The translations under genes were made by a program, and so were the position numbers. Source: an uncultured Oscillospiraceae bacterium (GTDB taxonomy: Bacteria; Bacillota; Clostridia; Oscillospirales; Ruminococcaceae). Taken from it: a stretch of DNA of 36,140 nt. Numbering within the stretch: position 1 is the stretch's first letter; each line of letters starts with the position of its first letter. Below the pieces are notes generated by a model that had not been told where the DNA came from, did not search any database, and saw only the letters and a program-made list of their open reading frames with translations. The DNA lies in the NCBI GenBank assembly GCA_934464775.1, contig CAKSKG010000022.1:1-36140 (forward strand). Reading direction: 5' to 3'. Positions 13,863 through 21,403 of this stretch are shown in pieces.

Positions 13863-16137
13863 AATACTCTCACACTTTGAAAATGTCAAAAAAGAGGGCG
13901 GAAGCCAGTATCGTGTCAACTGCCCTGCCTGCGGCGACAAAAAGCAGCACCTGTACATTGCGGCGGCTCCCGACGGGAAAATATTGCTTGACTGCAAAAA
14001 GGGCTGTGACTTCCGCAGCATAATATCGGCAGCGGGGCTTACTGCCGCCGACTGCTTTGAAAATCCCGTAAAGCCCGACCCGTGGAAGCTTATCCGTGAG
14101 CATTGCTACACATCGGCAGACGGGACAGTGCTTGCAAAAAAGCAGATATATGATACGGGCGGAGGAAAGAAATCCTGCGTATGGTACCGCCTTGAAAAAG
14201 GACGCTGTCTGAAAGGTCTGGGCGGAATGAAAATGCCGCTGTATCATCTTGACAGGCTTATTGCATCAAAAGGCATCGTTATAATAACGGAGGGCGAAAA
14301 GGACGTTGAAACAATGGAGCGTCTGGGCTACACCGCCACCACCTCGCCCAACGGCGCAGGCTCAAAATGGCGGAAGGACTTCAACGAATTTTTTCGCTGC
14401 AAAAATGTCCTGATAATTGCCGACAACGATGAGCCGGGCATGAAATACGCTCTGTCTGCGGCGGAAGAGGTGAGCCGGACCGCCAATGCGGTAAAGCTTA
14501 TCCCGTCGGCGGAAATATATCCCCAGGTGAAGCCCAAGGGCGATATTTCCGACATAGCCGCAGAGCTGGGAGACGAAAAGACAAGGGAACTGCTGACAGC
14601 TGCGGTAAAGCGGACAGACAAATTCAGCAGAAGCATTGTGCCGACAGTCGCTGCCGAGCCTGTCGTGCTTACCGAAAAGCCGTCGGAAAATATGCTTGAT
14701 ATGCTGAAAAAGCTGAAGCCCGAGCTGCATTATGCTCAGAATGACCGCGGAAACGGCGAGCTTTTTGCGGACATATTCGGCAAAAATGCCCGTTACAATG
14801 TTACCGCAAAGGAATGGTATGTATTCCGTGACGGCTGCTGGCAGGCGGACACGGGGGCTATGCAGGTCAGCAGATATGCAAAGGAGCTGTACGACAATCT
14901 GAAAATATATGCAGCTCCGATACCCGGAGAATATATGTCCCATGTATGCAAAATGGGCAGGCTGAATGTCCGTGAAAATATGATAAAGGACGCCCGTGAC
15001 CGAAATTTCATAAAATCGGAGCAGCTGGACCGTGACCCGTGGCTGTTCAACTGCAAAAACGGTACATATGACCTGCGGCACGGCTGCTTCCGCAGGCATG
15101 ATCCCGACGATCTGCTGTCGAAGATGTCCAATGTGGTATACGATGAGAACGCCGTGTCCCCCGATTTTGAGAAATTCATAAACGACATAATGTGCGGCGA
15201 CAGGGAGAAAAGCCGTTATCTGCTGTCAGCCCTGGGCTATGCTCTCAGCGGTGACACATCGCAGGAATGTATGTTCATTCTGTACGGCTCCACCACGAGA
15301 AACGGCAAGGGAACGCTTATGGAAACGATAGCTCATATGCTGGGAGGCGAAGGCGGCTATGCCATGACCGCCAATCCCGAAACGCTTGCCCGAAAGCAGA
15401 ACAAGGACAGCAGGCAGGCTTCGGGAGATATCGCACGCCTGCGGGGCGCACGCTTTCTCAATGTTTCCGAACCCGACAAAACCATGATATTCGATACCGC
15501 TCTGATAAAAACGCTTACGGGACGTGACACCATAACCGCACGTCATCTTCATGAGCGTGAATTTCAGTTCATACCGAATTTCAAGCTGTTCATCAACACA
15601 AATTATCTGCCCCATGTTACCGATGATACGGTGTTTTCCTCGGAAAGAATAAATGTCATTACTTTTGACAGGCACTTCGGACCGCAGGAACAGGATAAAG
15701 GACTGAAAGACCGTCTGAAAACCCGTGAAAATGTTTCGGGGATATTCAATATCTGCCTAAGAGGTCTGCGGGATTATATGCAGAACGGTCTTATACGTCC
15801 CGCATCGGTGCTGGCAGCTACCGATGAATACAGACGTCAGAGCGACAGACAGGGTATGTTCATCAGCGAGTGCCTGGAAGCCGACCCGAACAGGAACGTC
15901 ACCGCAAAGGAAGCCTATGAGCTGTATCTCCGCTGGTGCGGAGACAACAATTTCCGTGCCGAAAACAAGTCCAATTTCATGGCAGGACTGCGAAGCAAGA
16001 GCCTGCTGTGCGATCAGAAGAAGATCGGCGGCGTGCCGTATCACAATGTTATAGCAGGATACAAGGTGGCGGAGGGCTATCAATACCAAGATGAGGACTA
16101 TTCGGAAAGCGGCTGGACCGAGGATATCCCGCTGTAA
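13843..16137 (+). CDS. Primase-helicase (zinc, Toprim, D5/SF3)
   Basis: The 764-residue protein has four parts in order: a CHC2-like zinc site (C27, C30, C51, C55), a Toprim domain with E150 in TEGEKD and the DND acid pair at 194-196, a D5-type N-terminal helicase region (about 290-460), and an SF3 helicase with Walker A GSTTRNGKGT at about 482-491 and the INTNYLP sensor. It primes and unwinds phage DNA. ATG 13843 is preferred; GGAGG is unusually close, and the overlap with the upstream gene may help initiation. It is directly followed by paired palindromes that may be the origin. Confidence 0.93.
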   Translation: MKTEINEILSHFENVKKEGGSQYRVNCPACGDKKQHLYIAAAPDGKILLDCKKGCDFRSIISAAGLTAADCFENPVKPDPWKLIREHCYTSADGTVLAKKQIYDTGGGKKSCVWYRLEKGRCLKGLGGMKMPLYHLDRLIASKGIVIITEGEKDVETMERLGYTATTSPNGAGSKWRKDFNEFFRCKNVLIIADNDEPGMKYALSAAEEVSRTANAVKLIPSAEIYPQVKPKGDISDIAAELGDEKTRELLTAAVKRTDKFSRSIVPTVAAEPVVLTEKPSENMLDMLKKLKPELHYAQNDRGNGELFADIFGKNARYNVTAKEWYVFRDGCWQADTGAMQVSRYAKELYDNLKIYAAPIPGEYMSHVCKMGRLNVRENMIKDARDRNFIKSEQLDRDPWLFNCKNGTYDLRHGCFRRHDPDDLLSKMSNVVYDENAVSPDFEKFINDIMCGDREKSRYLLSALGYALSGDTSQECMFILYGSTTRNGKGTLMETIAHMLGGEGGYAMTANPETLARKQNKDSRQASGDIARLRGARFLNVSEPDKTMIFDTALIKTLTGRDTITARHLHEREFQFIPNFKLFINTNYLPHVTDDTVFSSERINVITFDRHFGPQEQDKGLKDRLKTRENVSGIFNICLRGLRDYMQNGLIRPASVLAATDEYRRQSDRQGMFISECLEADPNRNVTAKEAYELYLRWCGDNNFRAENKSNFMAGLRSKSLLCDQKKIGGVPYHNVIAGYKVAEGYQYQDEDYSESGWTEDIPL

Positions 16138-16146
16138 TTTTTCGGC

Positions 16147-16229
16147 GGTAGCAAAAGTAGCATTTTCAATGTGAGCTTCTATATAGTGAATTATAAATCT
16201 CTCACATAATTTTTGCTACTTTTGCTACC
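16147..16229. repeat. 83-bp palindromic element, copy 1
   Basis: Perfect 16-bp outer arms GGTAGCAAAAGTAGCA (16147-16162) and its inverse (16214-16229) enclose inner 7-bp arms ATGTGAG (16169-16175) and CTCACAT (16201-16207). Six unpaired bases separate inner and outer arms on both sides and a 25-base centre contains TATAGTGAATTATA. No T-run follows, so it is not an intrinsic terminator. Each outer arm contains two GTAGCA hexamers nine bases apart. Confidence 0.92.
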
Positions 16230-16252
16230 TCATGATCCAAGTATTATTTTAG

Positions 16253-16335
16253 GGTTGCAAAGGTTGCATTTTTTATGTGAGCTTTCTTATAGTGAATTAT
16301 ATTTTTCTCACATAAGTTTTGCAACTTTTGCAACC
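16253..16335. repeat. 83-bp palindromic element, copy 2
   Basis: It has the same 83-bp geometry as copy 1: outer arms GGTTGCAAAGGTTGCA (16253-16268) and TGCAACTTTTGCAACC (16320-16335), inner arms ATGTGAG (16275-16281) and CTCACAT (16307-16313), six-base spacers and a 25-base centre with TATAGTGAATTATA. The hexamer is now GTTGCA in all four places, with the change compensated in both arms; the single mismatch would be a G-U pair in RNA. It may be an origin, a regulator site or a structured RNA. Confidence 0.92.
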
Positions 16336-16381
16336 TTGAGGGCGGAGTGGTAAAAAAGACAGAGCAGAAAGGAGTTTTTAT

Positions 16382-16783
16382 ATGCGTACATATATACCGA
16401 AGTATCTTGATAAGGAAGTTTATAAAAGAGTGCTGTCCGTTGCACGAAGCTATGAGGACAACAAGCACAGGATAAGTTCAATAGAATTTGACAGGATATA
16501 CAGCACGCCGGACCATACAGTTCACGGCAGCGGTATTTCAAAGCCTGTTCAATCCATAACAGAGCAGGTTGAAAAGCATACGGCACTTTTGCACAGCCGT
16601 GTCAGAGCAGTGGAAAAGGCTCTTGATGCCTTTCCCGAACACGAGCGCAGATTTATCATTCAGAACATATGTGAAAAAACGCCTATGAGATACTGCAACA
16701 CGTTTAACTGTGAGCGCACAGGACAGGCTATTCGCCACGATTTTCTTATAATGCTTGCTGCCGAGCTGGGAGAAATTCCGTAA
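16382..16783 (+). CDS. Putative late-gene transcriptional regulator (ArpU/RinA-like)
   Basis: This 133-residue helical protein has a C-terminal segment (about 85-130, HERRFIIQNICEKTPMRY then RTGQAIRHDFLIMLAAELG) that resembles the sigma-region-4-like helix-turn-helix of ArpU/RinA/Sigma-like phage activators. Its place, after replication and before the terminase, is where late regulators sit in Firmicutes siphophages. AAAGGAG lies 7 bases before the ATG. Identification rests on position and pattern, not on a firm signature. Confidence 0.65.
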   Translation: MRTYIPKYLDKEVYKRVLSVARSYEDNKHRISSIEFDRIYSTPDHTVHGSGISKPVQSITEQVEKHTALLHSRVRAVEKALDAFPEHERRFIIQNICEKTPMRYCNTFNCERTGQAIRHDFLIMLAAELGEIP

Positions 16784-16839
16784 TCGGTACGCATATGGGG
16801 CAAGCTTTCAGTGTATTATTATATCATGCAAAGAATATA

Positions 16840-16896
16840 AATAATGCCGTCCTTCAGCACCTCACGGCTGATTGACGGCCGTCTTTGCATTATTTT
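16840..16896 (+). terminator. Hairpin with T-rich tail after the late regulator
   Basis: GCCGTC (16846-16851) pairs with GACGGC (16874-16879) and TCAGC (16854-16858) with GCTGA (16867-16871), with a CT/TT internal loop. An outer AATAATGC/GCATTATT pairing is also possible, followed by a T-rich stretch. It probably stops transcription before the AT-rich cassette or forms a structured 3' end. Confidence 0.45.
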
Positions 16897-16918
16897 TGAA
16901 ATATTTTTCCATTTTTTA

Positions 16919-16947
16919 TTGATTTTTGCAAATGTTTGTGATATAAT
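16919..16947 (+). promoter_or_regulatory. Promoter of the RexAB-like cassette
   Basis: TTGATT (16919-16924) and a perfect TATAAT (16942-16947) are 17 bases apart, and TG at 16939-16940 makes an extended -10. No operator copy overlaps, so constitutive expression in the lysogen is likely. Confidence 0.7.
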
Positions 16948-16981
16948 GTTAAAAAATATTATAAACGTGAGGTTTAATATT

Positions 16982-17881
16982 ATGGCGAAAAATAAAAAAA
17001 TCTACTTTTACAAATTTTCTATCAACGAAAAGAATCCCCCAAATCCTAAATTTGATAGTTTTTCGTTTTTTAAAACTATTCCAAATTTTAAAGAAAATGA
17101 GCCTTTTACTTATAAACTAATTGATGACAAAGAAAAAACATTAGTAGAAATCCTGTTTATAAGTGAAAATTATGTTTTCGGTCGTATAGGAAAAGAAGAT
17201 GACCTGAATTATATGCATTTTAGATCTAATGACGAAAAAAACAAAATACAAAATATAAAAGTACCCAAAAATAACTATGCAGAAAAGTTCACGTATTTTT
17301 ACTTAAACTTTTCTACAAATATACTTGCATTTCTTTCAATTTTGGGTGCTCCATCTTTTGGAAAATTCAAGCGCTTCATAAATCAATTATGTTCAGACAT
17401 ATACGAATCCAAAATAATTGCGGTATGTAACTCAAACATCATTAATACATTAAGAACTAAAGACAGAGTCTCTGGATTTATTGTAAAAACAACTATACCT
17501 GTAGATGAATTTTTAGGCATTAATAATCTTGGACTGGATCGCAATTCATTCGTAGATTTAGAAAATGCATCAGAAGTATCTATCGAACTCAATCTTATCG
17601 GAAAAAGAAATTTAGATATTTCCAATAAGCATGGAATAAATAATCCGGTTTTTAACTTACTTGAAAATATACGCAAAAGACCTAATAGAATTGCTACAAA
17701 AGTAAAAGCTAATAATAAAAATGAGAAAACAAATACCTATGATTTAGATGAAGAAATCTATACTTACTGTATAGAGATGCCTAAAATAAGTAATGAAGAA
17801 AATTTTTCTAAAGAAATAAAAAAATCAATTATTTCAGCATACAATGATTGTATAGGGGAAATATTAAAAATGGCCCGATAA
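16982..17881 (+). CDS. RexA-like cytosolic exclusion protein (candidate)
   Basis: The product is 299 residues, soluble, rich in Lys, Asn and Ile, from clearly AT-rich DNA unlike the flanking phage genes. The start at 16982 is chosen because GTGAGG and a promoter lie directly upstream; a longer frame would start inside the terminator. Lambda RexA is 279 residues. By eye several stretches align in order: an N-terminal FY start with beta strands, a central segment near 120-135 about an extended loop, a DLENASEVSIEL-like acidic-hydrophobic strand, and a final helix ending in basic residues. This is pattern similarity, not a proven family match. Function would be sensing of infecting phage DNA or complexes and activation of the partner membrane protein. 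Confidence 0.5.
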   Translation: MAKNKKIYFYKFSINEKNPPNPKFDSFSFFKTIPNFKENEPFTYKLIDDKEKTLVEILFISENYVFGRIGKEDDLNYMHFRSNDEKNKIQNIKVPKNNYAEKFTYFYLNFSTNILAFLSILGAPSFGKFKRFINQLCSDIYESKIIAVCNSNIINTLRTKDRVSGFIVKTTIPVDEFLGINNLGLDRNSFVDLENASEVSIELNLIGKRNLDISNKHGINNPVFNLLENIRKRPNRIATKVKANNKNEKTNTYDLDEEIYTYCIEMPKISNEENFSKEIKKSIISAYNDCIGEILKMAR

Positions 17882-17908
17882 AAAAATCTTAAATGAAAGG
17901 AGAATAAC

Positions 17909-18385
17909 ATGAGGTTTTTTAAAAAGCACATATCCTTATTCATACTTTTTTTATTTCTAATTGCAACAATAGTTATTATTATCAAATCCTCAGAATATAA
18001 TGATTATTTTTGTCAACTATATAATAATGATTCCTTTCACTATAGTTTAATAACTCTTAATTCTGTTATAGCCGGATTTTTATTTTCCGGTATAAGCATT
18101 TTAGTTAGCCTAATTTCTATTCCAAGTATAAAAAGGTTATGGTCAAATGGGTATTTAGATAATTTATACCATTCAGGAATTTTAGGAATAACACTAAATA
18201 TTATTTCTATAATTTTCGGATTCATAATCACGCTTAAACTCACTATATTTAATTTTAATCAAGATACGTACCAAAGAGTTTTAACAATTTTAGAATTAGC
18301 AACAATGCTTAATGGGCTTGTATGTTTTATTATATGTGTTTCGGAACTTGTCTATTGTATAAACCTACTTCGACGTTCTGAATAA
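17909..18385 (+). CDS. RexB-like four-helix membrane protein (candidate)
   Basis: This 158-residue protein has four predicted transmembrane helices (about 9-26, 46-71, 89-114, 127-152) and little else. Lambda RexB is 144 residues, also four helices. Shared features by eye include a basic loop before a NGYLD/YGYMT-like turn after helix 2 and a C-terminus of the form LVxxxNLxRxxE. AAAGGAG precedes the ATG, 27 bases after the upstream gene, so the pair forms one operon with an intrinsic terminator behind it. In lambda the RexB channel depolarises the cell; the same is inferred here. A generic holin-like or toxin protein is the alternative. Confidence 0.5.
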   Translation: MRFFKKHISLFILFLFLIATIVIIIKSSEYNDYFCQLYNNDSFHYSLITLNSVIAGFLFSGISILVSLISIPSIKRLWSNGYLDNLYHSGILGITLNIISIIFGFIITLKLTIFNFNQDTYQRVLTILELATMLNGLVCFIICVSELVYCINLLRRSE

Positions 18386-18392
18386 ATCTTTT

Positions 18393-18417
18393 ATGCACCC
18401 TATGGGGTGCATTTTTT
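18393..18417 (+). terminator. Intrinsic terminator closing the RexAB-like cassette
   Basis: ATGCACCC (18393-18400) pairs with GGGTGCAT (18405-18412) around TATG, then a run of T to 18417. It insulates the downstream packaging genes from the cassette. Confidence 0.85.
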
Positions 18418-18445
18418 ATACCCTAAATCAGGCAGGTGGTGACCA

Positions 18446-20080
18446 GTGAATGAACAGAATTTAATACGTCCCGAGGACTTAACGCCGAGTGAGCGCCGAG
18501 AAAGTGCCAGCAGGGCGGGCAAAGCCTCGGGAGCCGCAAGGCGCAAAAAACGCGACATGAAGCAGTGTATGCAGCTGCTGTTATCTCTCCCGGCAGAAAA
18601 TGAAAAGGACTGGGAACAGCTCGTTAAAGCGGGAATGTCCCTCAATGTGCTGCCCGAGGACGAAATAACCAACACAATGGTGGTCAATGCGGCTCTGCTC
18701 AATGCCGCAAAATCGGGCGATGTTGCGGCTGTCAAAGAGCTGCGGAGCATCATCAGAGACGATGAGCGGCTCAAAATTGAGCGTGAGCGCTTGAAGCTTG
18801 ACCGTGAAAAGGCGTTTCCGACTGCTCCCGAAAAGGGCAGTGCATACGTCGGCATTCCCGCAAGCCTTATCGCTCCTGCGTTCGCTTCGGTCAATTTTGC
18901 AATATCCGAAGCGGATTATTCCGAATATGTTTTTCCGGGCGGCCGCGGTTCGGCGAAATCAAGCTTCATCTCATTGCAGGTCGTTGACCTCCTGGAGAAA
19001 AATTCCGAGATGCACGCCTGCATTCTTCGGCAGGTAGGAAACACTCTCAAAGATTCCGTTTACAATCAGATCCTGTGGGCGATCTCCGCACTGGGGCTGG
19101 ACAGCGAATATTCCGCTGCAAAGTCACCGCTGGAGATCACCAAAATAAAAACAGGTCAGAAGATATATTTCCGAGGTGCCGATGACAGCAACAAGATCAA
19201 GTCCATAAAGCCGCCCTTCGGCTATATCGGGATCCTCTGGTTTGAGGAGCTTGACCAATTCAGCGGCGCCGAATCGGTCCGAAAGATCGAGCAGTCTGTT
19301 ATCCGAGGCGGAGACAGGGCTTATAAATTCAAGTCGTTCAATCCTCCGAAATCGGCGCAGAACTGGGCGAACAAATACATCAAAACGCCGAGGACAGACA
19401 GGCTTGTTACAGAAAGCACTTATCTGACCGTACCCCGAAAATGGCTGGGAGAAGCTTTCCTGAATGATGCGGAATTCCTTAAATCGACAAATCCCACGGC
19501 ATATGAAAATGAATACATGGGCGTGGCGAACGGCACAGGCGGCAATGTCTTTGACAATCTCATTGCCCGTGAGATCACCGACGAGGATATAAAGACCTTT
19601 GGGACGATACTCCACGGCGTTGACTGGGGCTGGTATCCCGACCCGTTTGCTTATGTCCGCTGTGCATATCAGGCGGCTCAGCACACGCTTATCATCTACG
19701 ATGAGTACCGATGCAACAAGCGGAGCAATGAAGAGACTGCCGCCGAGCTTACAGCCCGAGGCGTTACCGAGGACGATATTATCATGTGCGACAGCGCCGA
19801 GAAAAAGTCCGTTGCGGATTACCGTGCTTACGGACTGGCGGCACGTGCGGTCGAAAAGGGTCCCGGAACTGTGCCGTATTCAATGAAATGGTTACAGTCG
19901 CTGACTGCGATCATAATTGACCCCGTGCGATGTCCCGAAACCTACAAGGAATTTTCCGAGTATGAGTATGAGCGAAACAAGGACGGCGAAATAATCAGCG
20001 GATATCCCGACAGGGACAACCACAGCATTGATGCTACCCGATATGCCACACAGCCTATCTGGAGAAAGAAGGGAAAATAA
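18446..20080 (+). CDS. Terminase, apparent small-large subunit fusion
   Basis: The 544-residue packaging motor has an N-terminal 125-130 residues that read as a small terminase subunit, with TPSERRESASRAGKASGA near the start, then basic and helical repeats and the GDVAAVKELR segment. The rest is a complete large subunit of about 414 residues with Walker A GGRGSAKSS (165-173), Walker B ILWFEELDQ (263-271), and nuclease acids D393 (GVDWGW), D449 and the DNHSIDATRYA end. No separate small-subunit gene is seen. The start is GTG 18446 behind AGGTGG. A simpler reading is a large subunit with an extended N-terminus. Confidence 0.88.
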   Translation: MNEQNLIRPEDLTPSERRESASRAGKASGAARRKKRDMKQCMQLLLSLPAENEKDWEQLVKAGMSLNVLPEDEITNTMVVNAALLNAAKSGDVAAVKELRSIIRDDERLKIERERLKLDREKAFPTAPEKGSAYVGIPASLIAPAFASVNFAISEADYSEYVFPGGRGSAKSSFISLQVVDLLEKNSEMHACILRQVGNTLKDSVYNQILWAISALGLDSEYSAAKSPLEITKIKTGQKIYFRGADDSNKIKSIKPPFGYIGILWFEELDQFSGAESVRKIEQSVIRGGDRAYKFKSFNPPKSAQNWANKYIKTPRTDRLVTESTYLTVPRKWLGEAFLNDAEFLKSTNPTAYENEYMGVANGTGGNVFDNLIAREITDEDIKTFGTILHGVDWGWYPDPFAYVRCAYQAAQHTLIIYDEYRCNKRSNEETAAELTARGVTEDDIIMCDSAEKKSVADYRAYGLAARAVEKGPGTVPYSMKWLQSLTAIIIDPVRCPETYKEFSEYEYERNKDGEIISGYPDRDNHSIDATRYATQPIWRKKGK

Positions 20081-21403
20081 TTGACAGACAGAAACGAGGT
20101 CGCATCGGCACTGGGGATAACACTCCCCGACAGCACCGAAATGACCGCAAATATATCCGCATGGGCGGCGGCTTATGAGGGCAGACCGTATTATCTTTCA
20201 GACGTTATTCCGTCAAGCTTGCAGCTTGCGTATTCGGCGGCGCATGAGACAGCACGCCTCACCACGCTGGAATTCAAGTCCGAAATATCGGACACATCTC
20301 CGCTGCATGAGCTGTGGTCGGATATTATCGCAGCTGCACCCACATACACCGAATATGCGGCGGCTCTGGGCGGCGTAATGCTTAAACCGTATTACAACGG
20401 CAGAAACATCATAGTCGAGCACGTAAGAGCCGACAGCTTCTTCCCGACGGCATATGATGATAACGGTCACATCGTCGGCTGTGTATTCGTCCAGTGCTTA
20501 CAGCGTGGGCGTTTAAAATACACAAAGCTGGAATATCACCGTTTCGAGGACGGAGCATACAAAATATCAAACCGTGCTTTCCGTTCGGAAAGTGCAGTGC
20601 ATATCGGTTCGGAAATATCCTTGGATATGCTGCCCGAATGGTCACAGATATCACCCGAGATCGAGATAAGCAACATCACCGTACCTCTTTATGCATACTT
20701 CCGTATGCCCGGTGCAAATTCGATAGATGATAACTGTCCGCTGGGCAGCTCCGTTTATGCCCGTGCAATGGATAAATTTCATGATGCGGACGAACAGTAT
20801 TCCCGCTTGCTGTGGGAAGCAAAGGCTACCGAGCCAGCCGTATTCGCCGATGTCACAATGCTCCGCCCGGACAAAAAAGACAAGCGAAAAAAGCTGTCCC
20901 GACTGTCAAACAGGCTTTTCAAGCTTCTGGATATGGGTGATTCGGAATCGCTGAAAGAATATGCTCCGCAGATACGTGATACTTCGCAGATAAACATTCT
21001 TAACACTATCCTACGCAGGGCGGAATATCTCTGCGGACTGGCTTACGGCACATTTTCCGATATCAATTCCGTTGACAAGACCGCTACCGAGATCAAAGCA
21101 TCGAAGCAGCGGTCTTATGCTACCGTATCTGCTATCCAGAGTGAGCTTGAAAAAGCACTGAAAACTCTTGCGGAGGTTTTGACGGAGCTTTGCGCTCTGT
21201 ACGGCATTCCATGCGGCAGGATCGAGCCGTCATTTGAGTTTGATGATTCGCTTATCGTTGATGCCGAATCGGAGCAGCGCATTCTCTTGCAGGAGGTTTC
21301 CGCAGGGCTTGTATCGCCTGTATTTTACCTCATGCGGCGATACGGCGTGACCGAGGAAAAAGCCCTTGAAATGCTGCCCGACAGCTTCGGAGATGATACA
21401 TAA
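20081..21403 (+). CDS. Portal protein (SPP1 Gp6-like)
   Basis: This 440-residue protein follows the terminase with no gap, starting at TTG 20081 directly after its stop. It has the layout of SPP1-type portals: an N-terminal region with the ALGGVMLKPYYNGRNI and VRADSFFPT segments, a central helical crown region with FHDADEQYSRLLWEA, and a C-terminal KTATEIKASKQRSYATV stretch that is nearly diagnostic. It forms the dodecameric vertex for DNA entry and exit. The last base overlaps the next gene (TAATG). Confidence 0.92.
   Translation: MTDRNEVASALGITLPDSTEMTANISAWAAAYEGRPYYLSDVIPSSLQLAYSAAHETARLTTLEFKSEISDTSPLHELWSDIIAAAPTYTEYAAALGGVMLKPYYNGRNIIVEHVRADSFFPTAYDDNGHIVGCVFVQCLQRGRLKYTKLEYHRFEDGAYKISNRAFRSESAVHIGSEISLDMLPEWSQISPEIEISNITVPLYAYFRMPGANSIDDNCPLGSSVYARAMDKFHDADEQYSRLLWEAKATEPAVFADVTMLRPDKKDKRKKLSRLSNRLFKLLDMGDSESLKEYAPQIRDTSQINILNTILRRAEYLCGLAYGTFSDINSVDKTATEIKASKQRSYATVSAIQSELEKALKTLAEVLTELCALYGIPCGRIEPSFEFDDSLIVDAESEQRILLQEVSAGLVSPVFYLMRRYGVTEEKALEMLPDSFGDDT

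Noticed and set aside
14362..15099. 245-residue minus-strand frame inside the primase-helicase gene
   Set aside because: It is opposite a protein with complete zinc, Toprim and SF3 motifs and has no ribosome site or recognisable domain.
16147..16335. Paired palindromes read as intrinsic terminators or as a CRISPR fragment
   Set aside because: No T-run follows either stem, there are only two copies with diverged outer arms, and there is no spacer-repeat pattern or cas gene.
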